This document shows positions 35,281 through 45,250 of a stretch of 64,000 bases of DNA, piece after piece. Position numbers and translations under genes: made by a program. The notes under the pieces were generated by a model. The model made no database searches and was not told where the DNA came from. It saw nothing but the letters and a program-made list of their open reading frames with translations. Where the stretch lies: assembly GCA_947646015.1 (NCBI GenBank), contig CANSEY010000004.1:1-64000 (forward strand). The letters run 5' to 3'. Position 1 is the stretch's first letter, and each line of letters opens with the position of its first letter. Source of the DNA: an uncultured Bacteroides sp. GTDB taxonomy: Bacteria > Bacteroidota > Bacteroidia > Bacteroidales > Bacteroidaceae.

Positions 35281-36249
35281 TTAATTGTTGGGATTGGCTG
35301 GATTCATTATTTGAATGGCCTGTCGCATGAACTTATATTCCGGATCGTGTGCATATTCATATTCCATATGGTATGCTCCGCATCCTCCTTTACGTCCTTC
35401 TTCGGGATGCCAACCGGCCATGCCCAATAAGGAGGGCATTTTATTACCTTCTTCATCTGTATAGGTTACACCGCCATTTTTCCAATAGGACTCAAAATTC
35501 TCGGTTACAATGAGGCGCTCCGGACCTATATATTTACTGACTCCGTTGTAACGGCTTTGGAGTCTGGAAGGAGCAGAAGTATTATATGCTTGAGATACGG
35601 CATAATCAGCATATTGCCATCCTTCTTCCGTAATGTAACTGATATGTCCATCTACCATAATTAGTTTGTCCGGACCTAAATTTTTGCGCATTTCACGTAA
35701 TAGCGTAGTCATGTTATCCTTATTGTAGAAGAGATCACCGGCTGAACATTCGTGGTCAAAATCTATTCCATCATAACCATATTTGAAGATAGAATCGGAT
35801 AAAGCCTTTGCTGCTGCGGGAATATCTTCTGCTTTGTTTTCAAACGGACATACTCCTCCTTTGAATAAGTTGGACATATTGTGAGAGAAAAGCGTGAATG
35901 TGATTCTTGTTCCATATACCTCCTGTACGTATCTCATATCATCTATGTGATTTTGAGTTAAGTTATATTTGTCTCCCCATATAGACATGATATCCATACT
36001 GTCGGGTGCACTGCGCAATGAACCTCTTGCAGAAGTTGATGTGCCTCCGTTCCAAAAGCCGAACCAGCCAAAAGCTATTTGGTGGTCCGTCTTTTTATAA
36101 GCTCTTAATTTCCTGTAGTATTCTTCTGATTTGGGAGTTCCATCCAGATTTTGTATTATATTTGCTTCGGGCATGGTCCAGTCATCGCATGCTTGCATAA
36201 ACAATCCCAAGCCAAATACTAATCCGATAGTTTTCAATATATTTTTCAT
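35281..36249 (-). CDS. GH18 endo-beta-N-acetylglucosaminidase-like lipoprotein
   Basis: A 322-residue lipoprotein (MQAC, Cys21), probably on the cell surface. The GH18 signature DxxDxDxE is complete as DGIDFDHE (residues 160-167), with Glu167 as the catalytic acid. The barrel segments FGWFGFWNGG, ITFTLFSHN and MVDGHISYI fit an endo-F/Endo-H-like enzyme. It would cut the chitobiose core of N-glycans or an equivalent GlcNAc linkage before import by SusC/D. Because the acid and the Asp residues are kept, it should be an enzyme and not the inactive binding type seen next to some SusD proteins. Confidence 0.88.
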   Translation of the reverse strand: MKNILKTIGLVFGLGLFMQACDDWTMPEANIIQNLDGTPKSEEYYRKLRAYKKTDHQIAFGWFGFWNGGTSTSARGSLRSAPDSMDIMSIWGDKYNLTQNHIDDMRYVQEVYGTRITFTLFSHNMSNLFKGGVCPFENKAEDIPAAAKALSDSIFKYGYDGIDFDHECSAGDLFYNKDNMTTLLREMRKNLGPDKLIMVDGHISYITEEGWQYADYAVSQAYNTSAPSRLQSRYNGVSKYIGPERLIVTENFESYWKNGGVTYTDEEGNKMPSLLGMAGWHPEEGRKGGCGAYHMEYEYAHDPEYKFMRQAIQIMNPANPNN

Positions 36250-36264
36250 ATGATTTACTTACTT

Positions 36265-37863
36265 TTAGTTTATTGATTTATTTTCTATATCCCACCATAA
36301 ACGGGTGCCACCGTTGTCCTGACCACCTAATAATTGAATGGCTTCTTGTATGTTTTGGGGATTTAAAGTGTATTCTGATTTGGCAAATGGCAGTCTGCGT
36401 ATTTGAATATCCGTATCAACTGTTCCACTGCTATTATTGACTGCTACAGGGAATAATTTAGGATAACCGGTACGGCGGAATTCCGTCCAGGCTTCCTGAC
36501 CATTTGGGAACGTGGCAATCCATTTCTGGGTGATAATACGTTCAAGCTTCTTGTCCTTGGAATCATTCTCTTTCCAGCCAATGGTTATATTACTGACAGC
36601 ACTTATGTTATTGGACGACTTTAGAGGATCTATATAGTTAGCGGCTGTCTTCACTTCATCTGTCATATACTCATTGGCACCACTTGCTCCCCATTCGTTG
36701 AAAGAAAGGCGAATACCTTCTTCATAAGCACTTTGAGGAGTAGCACCTCCCATGTTCCATCCTCTTAAAGCACCTTCGGCTTTAAGAAAAGCAACTTCGG
36801 CTGCATTTATCCAGATTATTGGGGTGTTACTTTGTATGTTCGGGGAAGAGTATCCTAGCCGCGAGTCTTTATTGCTGTCCAAGTTGAGGCCTGTTCGAAG
36901 AGCGAAGTAACCGGATGTCTCATTCAGGGTACCTTGCGTGAACATTTTACTCAAACGTGGGTCTTCATAACCTGTCAGTATAGACCAAATGGAAGCTCCC
37001 ATACGAATGTCTTTATAATTGGCCCACATTGTGTATAGTTGATTAACTACGTCATTGGCTCCCACCGTTTTCACCCCGGCGTTATCATCATTTGAAGTTA
37101 TTACCCCTAATGAATGAGATATAGCCTTTTCAGCTTGTTCTTTTGCAACTTCCGGCTTTACGAAAGCTAGACGCATTGCTAGACGCAGACGTAGTGAATT
37201 GGCAAATTTCACCCATTTGCTGTAATCGCCTCCATAGACCAAATCGTACTCTGACATAGGTTTTGAACCGGGATTGTTCACGGTAAACTTGGTCAGGACT
37301 TCAGCCGCTTTGTCCAGTTCTTCGAAGAACTTCATATAAACAGTCTCCTGGCTGTCGTATGGAGTGGTCATCGAACCGCTTCCTACCTGGGTGTAAGGCA
37401 GAGGCCCCCACATGTCGGTAAAGCGATGCATGGAAGCAATTTTAAGAATCTGTGCCCATTGGTAGATGTGGGAGTTTTCATCGCCATCTACGCTTTTCTT
37501 AATTTCGATATAGGCGCCGATAGCCTGGGTATATACTTTTTCGAACGGACTATTCAGCCAATTATCCTGGAAGAAGTAGGTGGCATTGTTCTTATTGCTG
37601 TTGAAATTGGTGGGAATGGCCATGTAACCCGAATAGATATCTCCTACCAAGTTTTGCGACAATTGAAACTGATTGTTATGCGTAGAGACCACATTGCGTT
37701 GCAATTGAGGGAAGAAAGCTCCGACTTTCACGTTATCTCCTTCCAGTATGTCTTCGGTGGCTTCGTAAGGGGGGACATTATCAAACCATCCGGTGCAGGA
37801 TGCCAGGGAGATGGCTCCGGCAAAAATCATTCCTTTTCCAATATTTAATATATAGTTCTTCAT
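36265..37863 (-). CDS. susD-like: SusD/RagB-family glycan-binding lipoprotein
   Basis: A 532-residue lipoprotein (SLASC, Cys23) of the SusD-like type with TPR helices. Recognisable blocks are WAQILKIASMHRFTDMWGPL (partner contact), KWVKFANSLRLRLAMRLAF, IWINAAEVAFLKAEGALRGW and a C-terminal IITQKWIATFPNGQEAWTEF. It caps the SusC channel and captures the glycan at the surface. It directly follows the SusC gene (13-base gap). Confidence 0.95.
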   Translation of the reverse strand: MKNYILNIGKGMIFAGAISLASCTGWFDNVPPYEATEDILEGDNVKVGAFFPQLQRNVVSTHNNQFQLSQNLVGDIYSGYMAIPTNFNSNKNNATYFFQDNWLNSPFEKVYTQAIGAYIEIKKSVDGDENSHIYQWAQILKIASMHRFTDMWGPLPYTQVGSGSMTTPYDSQETVYMKFFEELDKAAEVLTKFTVNNPGSKPMSEYDLVYGGDYSKWVKFANSLRLRLAMRLAFVKPEVAKEQAEKAISHSLGVITSNDDNAGVKTVGANDVVNQLYTMWANYKDIRMGASIWSILTGYEDPRLSKMFTQGTLNETSGYFALRTGLNLDSNKDSRLGYSSPNIQSNTPIIWINAAEVAFLKAEGALRGWNMGGATPQSAYEEGIRLSFNEWGASGANEYMTDEVKTAANYIDPLKSSNNISAVSNITIGWKENDSKDKKLERIITQKWIATFPNGQEAWTEFRRTGYPKLFPVAVNNSSGTVDTDIQIRRLPFAKSEYTLNPQNIQEAIQLLGGQDNGGTRLWWDIENKSIN

Positions 37864-37876
37864 GATAGTATTATTT

Positions 37877-40800
37877 TTAGAATTGCATTCTTACACTGAA
37901 TCCGACATTTCTCAAGCTGGGTTGCATAAAGTAATCCAATCCCTGGAAATAGGTACCTGTAAATGCGATACTTTCCGGATCGAACGGGGCTTTGCTGTAA
38001 ATCATCCAAAGATTACGTCCTATGAGGGAAACTGTCATATTCAATTTGTCATTAAACCATTTCTTCGGTAGGTTATAGCCTAAAGTTAGTTCTTGCAAGC
38101 GTATATTGGTAGCACTGTACACATAGTTAGATAACATGCCGGTATCACCTCCGCCAATATATTCATAAAAATACTGTGGGTCGAGTTTACCGAAGTTGAC
38201 TGTTACGCCACCATTGTCACGTGCGATTGCTGACGCTTCCGATACTCCGTATTTGTCGAGTATAGCCTGAGTGGCTGACATCACTTCTCCACCAATGCGG
38301 GCAGTCAGCAAGAAGCCCAGGTTAAAGCCTTTCCAGGAAAGGTTGTTGCGGAAACCTAAGTTAAAATCCGGATTGGCATTACCTACCTTCTGTAAATCTT
38401 CTACTGTCTGGAGCTGGTTGGTATCGGGATCTACATAAATAAATCCGGAACCATCTTGGCGCAAACGGCTGGTTACATATATATCGCCCATTGAGCCGCC
38501 TTCTTCCAGTATCATCCGATATGTTCCAAACTTGGAAACTTCCAGACTGGGAATGTTGAGTAATTCACCCGTAAGTGGATCCGGGTAATCACGTACCAAT
38601 TCTTTTATTTCATTACGGTTCATACTGAAAGTAAGCTGTGAGTTCCAGTTCAGGTCCCCGAACTTATTTTCGTAAGATACCATAGCTTCAATACCCCAGT
38701 TTGCTATATCACCTGCTTGAATATAGAATGTTGAGTATCCGGAGGAAGCGGAAGCTTTAGCCTCAAATGTCTGATTGTATGTATTTGATTTGTAATAGGT
38801 GAAGTCGAGGCCAACATGCCCGTCAAACAATTTGGCATTTGTACCTATTTCAAATGATTTGGTCCGCTCTGGATGCAGTTCTGGTACCGGCATGTGGGTG
38901 TTGGTCTCAAACTCTCCACTCGAACTGTAGCCGAAAGTCGGGATTGTGAGATAACGTGAAGGTGCATTACCTACGGAACTATAAGAAGCTCTCACTTTCC
39001 AGAATGTCAACCACTTCGGCAACTTCACCATTTCAGTGATTACTCCTGAAAGACCTACAGATGGGTAGAAGAAAGAACTGTTGGGTGTGTTGACCAAAGC
39101 CGATGACCAGTCGTTGCGTGCTGTAGCACTCAGGTAAATCATGCTTTTCCATCCCAGTTCCGCACTGGTAAATACCGATTGGGTTTGTTCTTTCCAACCA
39201 TCCTGTTTGATGCGCGAATTATTTGCCCCCAAATCTACATTATGCAAAGTGAAGAGGTTGGGAATCATGCTTAACTGACCCTTCCGCACCAACATAATCC
39301 ATACTTACGTCCTGGATGCTGGCACCCACATTGGCAGTGAGGTCGAAATCATTGAAACGTTTGTTGATATTGACCAGGAAGTCAGCATACAATTGTTTGT
39401 CTACGTCCTTACGGTCGCCATAATATCCTTTGTTTTGAGCAAATTTGGCATCTGTGCTGGCATAAAGTTTTTTTGTATGTCGGGTGTTGGCATTGTCAAT
39501 GCGTACACGTCCGCTGATATCCATCCAGTCGAACACTTTATATTTCAATCCGGCATTTGCCATATAACGATCCCGGTCGTTATTGAACATATTGCGGTTG
39601 ATGATCCAGTATGGATTCTGCATTGCCATGCCCATTTCACCATAAGGCCAGTGTTGGGTCATCAGCTGACGGCCTTCGTCATAACGTTCGTACATGCGAT
39701 AGGGGGTGAAGTCTTCACCGCGAGGAAAAAGGTAGAGAGGAACAATCGGGTTAAAGTATTGTCCTTGCGAGAGCATGTTCTGGTCTTTCTGAATCACGTA
39801 GCTGAAACCTAAGTCCAATGTCATTCTGTCATTAAAGAAATTGGAGGTATTACGAACTGTAAAGTTATAACGCTGGTATTCATTGTTCGGAATGATACCT
39901 TCGGCTGTTGTGGAAGATGCCGATGCGAAAGTCTGGTTCTTTTCATTACCCAGTGAAATGGACAGGGCAGTAGTGGTATTATAACCTGTACGGAAGAAAT
40001 TCAGAGGATCATAGGAAGAAGGGGTTGCCAATTTGTCTCCCCAGCTCGAAAATTCGCCCGGTTTGTTGCCGTATGTGTTCTGGAAACGCGGAGTTACGAA
40101 TGGGTTGGAAAAATCCGTGTTATGCGATAATGTTATTTTAGGCTTGCCGGCAGCTCCTTTCTTCGTGGTAATCAGAATTGCACCATTGGCTGCATTACTA
40201 CCGTAAAGCGCCGCTGCCGCAGGACCTGTCAATACTGACATACTCTCGATATCTTCCGGGTTAAAGTCGGCAATGCCTTCACCTTTGGGAGCTGCAGTAT
40301 AAAAACCTTGGTTCTTTTCGACATCGCCTCCATTTGTATTATTCAAAGGAACACCGTCAACTACGTACAACACGTTGTTGCTTTTACTGATAGATTTCAC
40401 ACCGCGCATCACTACTTTGGTAGAACCTCCAATACCCGAAGAACTACTATTAATTTGTAGCCCGGCTACTTTTCCGGTCAGCGAGTTTACAAAGTTCGCG
40501 TCTTTTACCGTAGTGATTTCATCAGATTTCACTTCAGTGAGGTTATATCCCAATGCTTTTGACTTACGCTTGATACCTAACGCTGTTACAACAACTTCTT
40601 CCAATAGTTCAGCGTCTGCTGACAATTGGATATTATAGATATTATTATCCGTAACTTTTAGCGTTTGTGGGGCATAGCCGATGTATGAGACCTCAATCGC
40701 ATCTCCCTGATTCACTTCCAGAGTAAAATTTCCGTCTATGTTTGTAATGGCACCTACACCGGTTTTCCCCTTTACAACGATGTTCACGCCAATCAGGGGC

Positions 40801-41177
40801 ATATTTTGATCATCTAATACCTGTCCGGTTATCTTCTTGGATTTTCCTTTCTCTTGTTTAGGCTCTTGTACGATCATGATATGGTCTCCCTGGATTTTAT
40901 AAGCAAATCCTGTACCTTTCAATATTTGGTCAAGGGCTTTTTCTATTGTCGCATCAACGACATTCAGTGAAATGGTTTTATCGGCGCCTAATTGTGATTC
41001 ATTATAGGCAACTGACATTTTAGTCTGTTTTTCAATTTCGGTCAATGCCTCTTTCAAAGAGACTTTTTCTTTTTTAATGGATATTTTTTTCGCATTTTGG
41101 GCGAAAACTACTGTCTGTGAGAGCAACAAACAGCAAAAAAAAGTTATAATTATAGCTTTTAATCGATATATGTTCAT
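37877..41177 (-). pseudogene. susC-like: SusC/RagA TonB-dependent transporter, split by a one-base frameshift
   Basis: Two overlapping reading frames (39240-41177, 645 residues; 37877-39295, 472 residues) together make one SusC of about 1,100 residues. Order: signal peptide (1-26), STN domain (about 30-107, the hallmark of sigma/anti-sigma signalling receptors), carboxypeptidase-regulatory-like domain (113-200), TonB-box-like EEVVVTALG, plug, then the beta-barrel ending in aromatic FSVRMQF. Removing one G from the GGG run (plus 39279-39281) restores ...VGAEGQLSMIPN... across the break. This is a recent mutation, a reversible slip, or a sequencing error. The rest of the gene shows no decay. 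Confidence 0.88.
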
Positions 41178-41184
41178 ATCTTTG
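41177..41184 (+). promoter_or_regulatory. -7 promoter box of the candidate antisense sRNA
   Basis: TATCTTTG, an exact TAnnTTTG match. TTTT at 41157-41160 is a near -33 element at 16-base spacing. Confidence 0.5.
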
Positions 41185-41189
41185 TAAAG

Positions 41190-41309
41190 TTTTTAGTGTT
41201 AAACTCATGATATTAGAATTTTTTTCCTAGTTGTAGTATTATGTAAATACTAAAAGTTAAGATTTCACATCCGGGATGAGGCGGCAACCTTTTCCCGGAT
41301 ATTTTTTTT
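41190..41309 (+). ncRNA. Candidate cis-antisense sRNA facing the susC leader (DonS-like)
   Basis: On the plus strand, a perfect TATCTTTG box (41177-41184) overlaps the susC start codon. A hairpin ATCCGGGA/TCCCGGAT (41269-41276 with 41293-41300) followed by ATTTTTTTT makes an intrinsic terminator in the same direction. The implied ~120-base RNA would be fully antisense to the susC 5' untranslated region. PUL-linked antisense sRNAs such as DonS of B. fragilis occupy this position between anti-sigma and susC. The assignment is by layout. Confidence 0.55.
41269..41309 (+). terminator. Terminator of the candidate antisense sRNA
   Basis: An 8-bp perfect GC-rich stem with a 16-base loop followed by eight T on the plus strand. 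In the susC direction the stem lacks a T-run. Confidence 0.7.
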
Positions 41310-41350
41310 CATACTTTCTGTTTATTTAAAGTTTAAACAATGCTTCTCTG

Positions 41351-42328
41351 TTATTGAACGGTATATACATCGTTTTCTACAGTATATTCAAATCCACCGA
41401 TAACTTCTTTCATAACGGCAAACACTTCCTGAATAGTTGCTTTTTCGGAGAAGCGGAAATTGTATTTGTCGTTGTTGAAGCGGGCTTCGTTATATTGGAT
41501 TGTAATATTGTATTTTCTCTGCAATGTGATCATCATGTCTTTCACCGTGACGCTTCGGAAAACCAGTATACCTCTCTGCCATGCAGTAACATCCTCCACG
41601 TTGGCATCCGTCAGATAGCTTGCGCCTGTATTTTTCAGATAAGAGACTTGCTGACCCGGATGCAGGATGTACTTTTCTCCTTCTATGCCGCATACGACTC
41701 TTACTTTTCCTTCAAGCAAGGTAGCTACTATTTTATTTTTATCGGAATAGGCAGCTACGTTAAATTCTGTTCCTAAAGCTGTGACTGATAGTGTGTTGGA
41801 GCGGACTATAAATGGCTTTTCCGGATTAGGCTTTACCTTAAAATTAGCTTCTCCGAGTAGGAAGACCGTGCGGGTATTTCCTGTGAATTTTTCAGGATAG
41901 AGTAATAATGTACCTGAATTGGTCTGTACTTTACTTCCGTCCGGCAAGTCGATATACAACATCTCACCGGCACGAGTGTAATTTTCTACCATAGCTATCT
42001 CTGAGTATTCGGCTTTGGTCAGAAAGTAGGTGGCAGATACGGACAGAACCAAGAGTGTTACGGCTGCTGCATAGCGCGTGAACTTCAGGTAGTAGCGTTG
42101 TCTTTTTTGAGAAGCGGTTACACCCGCTTTGCGATAAACGGCTTTCAATGATTCGCGCATATTCTTGCTCGGACGACCTTCGGTTTCTATCCATAGCTCA
42201 TGCAATGCCGCCTCTTTTTCCTCGGCATGTTCGGGACTTACCAACCATTGGTGCACTTCTTCTCTGGTTGTTTTATCCAAAGAAGAATTTGTGAATATCC
42301 GAATGATTTGTCTGATATAATCTTTCAT
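41351..42328 (-). CDS. FecR-family anti-sigma factor
   Basis: A 325-residue inner-membrane protein. The cytoplasmic N-terminus (about 1-80) carries a FecR-type helix with the KTTREEVHQWLVSPEHAEEKEA and ALHELWIETEG pattern. One transmembrane segment lies at 83-103. A periplasmic FecR domain follows (LPDGSKVQTNSGTLLLYPEK, GEANFKVKPNPEKPFIV, VTALGTEFNVAAY), with a C-terminal DUF4974 (TLQRKYNITIQYN). It should hold the ECF sigma until SusC's STN domain signals. Unusually, three sulfatase genes lie between it and its sigma gene. Confidence 0.93.
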   Translation of the reverse strand: MKDYIRQIIRIFTNSSLDKTTREEVHQWLVSPEHAEEKEAALHELWIETEGRPSKNMRESLKAVYRKAGVTASQKRQRYYLKFTRYAAAVTLLVLSVSATYFLTKAEYSEIAMVENYTRAGEMLYIDLPDGSKVQTNSGTLLLYPEKFTGNTRTVFLLGEANFKVKPNPEKPFIVRSNTLSVTALGTEFNVAAYSDKNKIVATLLEGKVRVVCGIEGEKYILHPGQQVSYLKNTGASYLTDANVEDVTAWQRGILVFRSVTVKDMMITLQRKYNITIQYNEARFNNDKYNFRFSEKATIQEVFAVMKEVIGGFEYTVENDVYTVQ

Positions 42329-42369
42329 TGTTATTGCTTTTATATAGAAAAGACAACTAGGCAGAAGTA

Positions 42370-42386
42370 ACTACTCAATGGTAAAT
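42370..42386. repeat. 17-bp direct repeat, left copy
   Basis: ACTACTCAATGGTAAAT, identical to 46873-46889. This copy encodes the last residues and stop of sulfatase F (AIYH-stop on the minus strand). Confidence 0.95.
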
Positions 42387-43706
42387 GGCTTTTTTTGAAA
42401 TTTTATTTTTTTTCTTCGCAGCGTCTTCATATTTGTTGATCACTGTCTGCAATGCCTTGAATATTTTCTTTTGTTTTCCGGTCATATTGGGTTTTGTGAT
42501 AGGTGATTTTTCATAGAAATCGTTTTCTATGTCATAGAATTCTCCGGTCCGGTATAATTTATATTTCCGGTCGCGTGCAAAGACTATTGCTTTTTCATCA
42601 TATACCTGCCGGGGAGCATACCAGCAGTATATCCATTTTCTTGCTTCTGTTTTCTTTCCGTACAGTTGCGGGTAGAAGCTTTTACCATCGGTTTCCGGGG
42701 TTGTAGGACGATTAATCCCGGCAACATCACACAAAGTCGGCAGAAAGTCAGTGAAGTCTATCAGTTCTTTGTTGACTTTCCCTTTTTCACCTTGCGGGCA
42801 AGATACTATCAGTGGTACGTGTGTTCCGGAGTCTATAGTTTTTCCTTTGCCACCGGGGTATGGCTTTCCGTTTAGCATGGAGATCACTGGGCTGTCCGTC
42901 CCATTGTCACCGGTGAATATGATCAGTGTGTTATCTCGAAGTTGTAATTCATCTAGCTGCTTTAAGATGCGCCCTACTAACTTGTCGGTATATTCTATCA
43001 TGTCTGGAAAGTGTACGGCATTTCCTTTATAAGTGGGGGAGCGCATGGGGGACCATTCTTCGGAGTCAGGTGTGGAGACAAAAGGACAATGTGTCAGTAC
43101 CATCGGATAATATACAAAGAAAGGCGATTCTTTGTGTCTTTTTATGAAATCCAATACAAAATCGCAAAATATATCAGGACCGAATGTGCCTTGGGGGGAT
43201 TCGATGGTTTCACCGTTTATATCCATGACGGGGTTGGCATAACGGGTGTCGTGTCCTTGCTCATCCACTGCGCTTGCAGTCTGTTGCCACAGACAGGAAG
43301 TGTCGAAACCGAAATGTTTGGGTGAGTCTTTCTCTTTGCCCAGTTGCCATTTGCCGGCAATGCACGTTGCGTATCCTGTATTTTTTAAAATGTTGCCAAA
43401 AGTGTCCTCTCCTCTGTCTAGTTTGCCGAAAGCTACATAATTGTGAACATTGTATTTACCCGTCATTAACTGTACTCGACTCGGGGTGCTGAGCGGGTTG
43501 GAGTGGCAATGTTCAAACCGTATGCCTTCTTCGGCGAGTTTGTCGATATGCGGGGTCTGATAATTGCCACCATTGGCTCCAATGCATTCATAGCCAAAGT
43601 CATCGGCCATTATTAATACGATGTTCATGCGGTTTTTGGGGGTGGAGGCATGAAGGTAACCACTACTCATACATAGGGTTAACATGGGTAAAAAATACTT
43701 TTCCAT
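42375..43706 (-). CDS. S1-family sulfatase F (Ser-type), 3' end inside a direct repeat
   Basis: A 443-residue sulfatase with a signal peptide (1-20). Metal-binding MADDFGYE is followed by the activation motif STPSRVQLMTG with Ser73 as precursor. AGKWQLG has Gln where most relatives have His, a variant I also recall from some other sulfatase groups. FTGDNGTDSP and GTHVPLIVSCP follow. The last codons and stop lie within the 17-bp repeat shared with the sigma gene's 3' end. The C-terminal tail may therefore have been acquired during rearrangement. Immediately downstream is fecR. Confidence 0.88.
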   Translation of the reverse strand: MEKYFLPMLTLCMSSGYLHASTPKNRMNIVLIMADDFGYECIGANGGNYQTPHIDKLAEEGIRFEHCHSNPLSTPSRVQLMTGKYNVHNYVAFGKLDRGEDTFGNILKNTGYATCIAGKWQLGKEKDSPKHFGFDTSCLWQQTASAVDEQGHDTRYANPVMDINGETIESPQGTFGPDIFCDFVLDFIKRHKESPFFVYYPMVLTHCPFVSTPDSEEWSPMRSPTYKGNAVHFPDMIEYTDKLVGRILKQLDELQLRDNTLIIFTGDNGTDSPVISMLNGKPYPGGKGKTIDSGTHVPLIVSCPQGEKGKVNKELIDFTDFLPTLCDVAGINRPTTPETDGKSFYPQLYGKKTEARKWIYCWYAPRQVYDEKAIVFARDRKYKLYRTGEFYDIENDFYEKSPITKPNMTGKQKKIFKALQTVINKYEDAAKKKNKISKKAIYH

Positions 43707-43749
43707 AATAATTTGAAGCGATTGGTTTTACAATTTATCTTACTAAATC

Positions 43750-45201
43750 TTACTTTGCAAATATCCCTTCCCACTTCTGTTTCATTCGTTCTACTGAAGA
43801 AGTGCCATATTCTTCTCCTTCAAATGAATTTCGGTAGGCAGACATTTGCTGATGTAAATAGTCAGAGAGTTTTTTAACTTCATCCGGATGAGATACGCTG
43901 ATGTCATTTTGTTCGGACGGATCCTGCGGCAGTTTGTACAGTTCAAACTTCCCTTTATTATAATATAATTTATAATCGTAGGTAACAACTGCTCCTTGTG
44001 TGCCCGAACAGAAGACAAGAGGCTTTTTCCGCGTGGCTTTTTCTGAGGAAAGGAAAGGCAGGAATGATTCTCCGTCCAGTTCGTATAGACCTTGTTGAGA
44101 TAGCCCGGTCATTTCTAAGATGGTGGGCAGATAATCGGATGTACTACAAGGTTGTGTGATATGTCCAGGTAATTTCCCTTTTCCTCCAACCATAAATGCC
44201 GGAACTCTGATGCCACCTTCATACAGAGAGCGTTTTTTCCCTTTGAAGATACCGGCTGTTCCGGGAGTGTTCAGCTCGGGACCATTGTCGCTACAGAAGA
44301 AAATAACAGTATTCTCATAGATGCCTCTCCGCTTCAGGAAGTTTACCAGGCGTTCTATTTGTTCGTCCATTGCCGTAATGCAGCCGTAGTAATTTCTTTC
44401 TTCCAAAGGTAGATCGTTATAGAGTGCAGCATGCTCAGGACCGGCCACGCAAGGCAGATGTGGAGTATGAAACCAGATTGTAGCCAGAAAAGGTTTTCCT
44501 TGTTTCAGTGAACGATCGATAAAAGGAAGTGTCCGGTCTATGACAATTCTGCTGTCATCACCCCGAAGTTCTTCCGTAACTTTGTTCCCGTTGATCTCCC
44601 AATAGTATGTTCCATACGTTTTCCGTTCTTCATATTCCGGCAGATAATCCCAAAAACGTCCGTTGTTGGATACGGGTGCCGACATCGGATCGAAGGTGGG
44701 AACTTTGGATTCCGTCACGAAAGCATCATCGTATCCATGCTCGGATGGCGGATTGAACAGATGTTTATTTTCCGGCCGTCCCCGGTTGGCATCTACTTCT
44801 TTGTAGGTAAGCGTACCTAAATGCCATTTACCGAAATGTCCTGTCGTATATCCTTTTTCTTTCAATAACTTGGGCAAAGTTTTCTCTTCCGGACGCAGGA
44901 TACCTACATTGGGAGCAAACACCCCCATTCGGTAAGCGTTTCTACCGGTCAGGACACTGGCACGGGTAGGTGATGAAAGGGGGGCAGAGGAATAGAATTG
45001 ATCGAATATCACTCCTTCGGAAGATAGCCTGTCCAGACAAGGAGTTTGGATACGGGTGTTACCGTTGAAGCCTACATCTCCCCATCCCAGGTCGTCGGCC
45101 ATAATAAGTATTATGTTCGGTTTAGAGGCATCTTGTGCCATGCTTATGTGGAATGTACAAAAAGGAGATAGTAATAACAATAATTGGGAATTTGTTTTCA
45201 T
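43750..45201 (-). CDS. S1-family sulfatase G (Ser-type)
   Basis: A 483-residue periplasmic sulfatase with a signal peptide (1-22, SMAQ). Metal-binding MADDLGWGDVG is followed by the activation motif SSPTRASVLTG with Ser76 as precursor and Thr for the second Ser. HFGKWHLGTL, FHTPHLPCV and FCSDNGPELNTPG follow. The overall pattern is arylsulfatase-A-like, as in several Bacteroides galactose/GalNAc-sulfatases, but specificity is not readable. It is the middle gene of the three-sulfatase cassette between sigma and anti-sigma. Confidence 0.9.
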   Translation of the reverse strand: MKTNSQLLLLLSPFCTFHISMAQDASKPNIILIMADDLGWGDVGFNGNTRIQTPCLDRLSSEGVIFDQFYSSAPLSSPTRASVLTGRNAYRMGVFAPNVGILRPEEKTLPKLLKEKGYTTGHFGKWHLGTLTYKEVDANRGRPENKHLFNPPSEHGYDDAFVTESKVPTFDPMSAPVSNNGRFWDYLPEYEERKTYGTYYWEINGNKVTEELRGDDSRIVIDRTLPFIDRSLKQGKPFLATIWFHTPHLPCVAGPEHAALYNDLPLEERNYYGCITAMDEQIERLVNFLKRRGIYENTVIFFCSDNGPELNTPGTAGIFKGKKRSLYEGGIRVPAFMVGGKGKLPGHITQPCSTSDYLPTILEMTGLSQQGLYELDGESFLPFLSSEKATRKKPLVFCSGTQGAVVTYDYKLYYNKGKFELYKLPQDPSEQNDISVSHPDEVKKLSDYLHQQMSAYRNSFEGEEYGTSSVERMKQKWEGIFAK

Positions 45202-45250
45202 GATATTATAGGATGATTGAATTTTGGGTAATATGCATCAAGGTGATTTT

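Noticed and set aside
35281..36249. Catalytically dead GH18 binding protein, as seen beside some SusD proteins
   Set aside because: The DxxDxDxE motif is complete (DGIDFDHE, residues 160-167), including the catalytic Glu.
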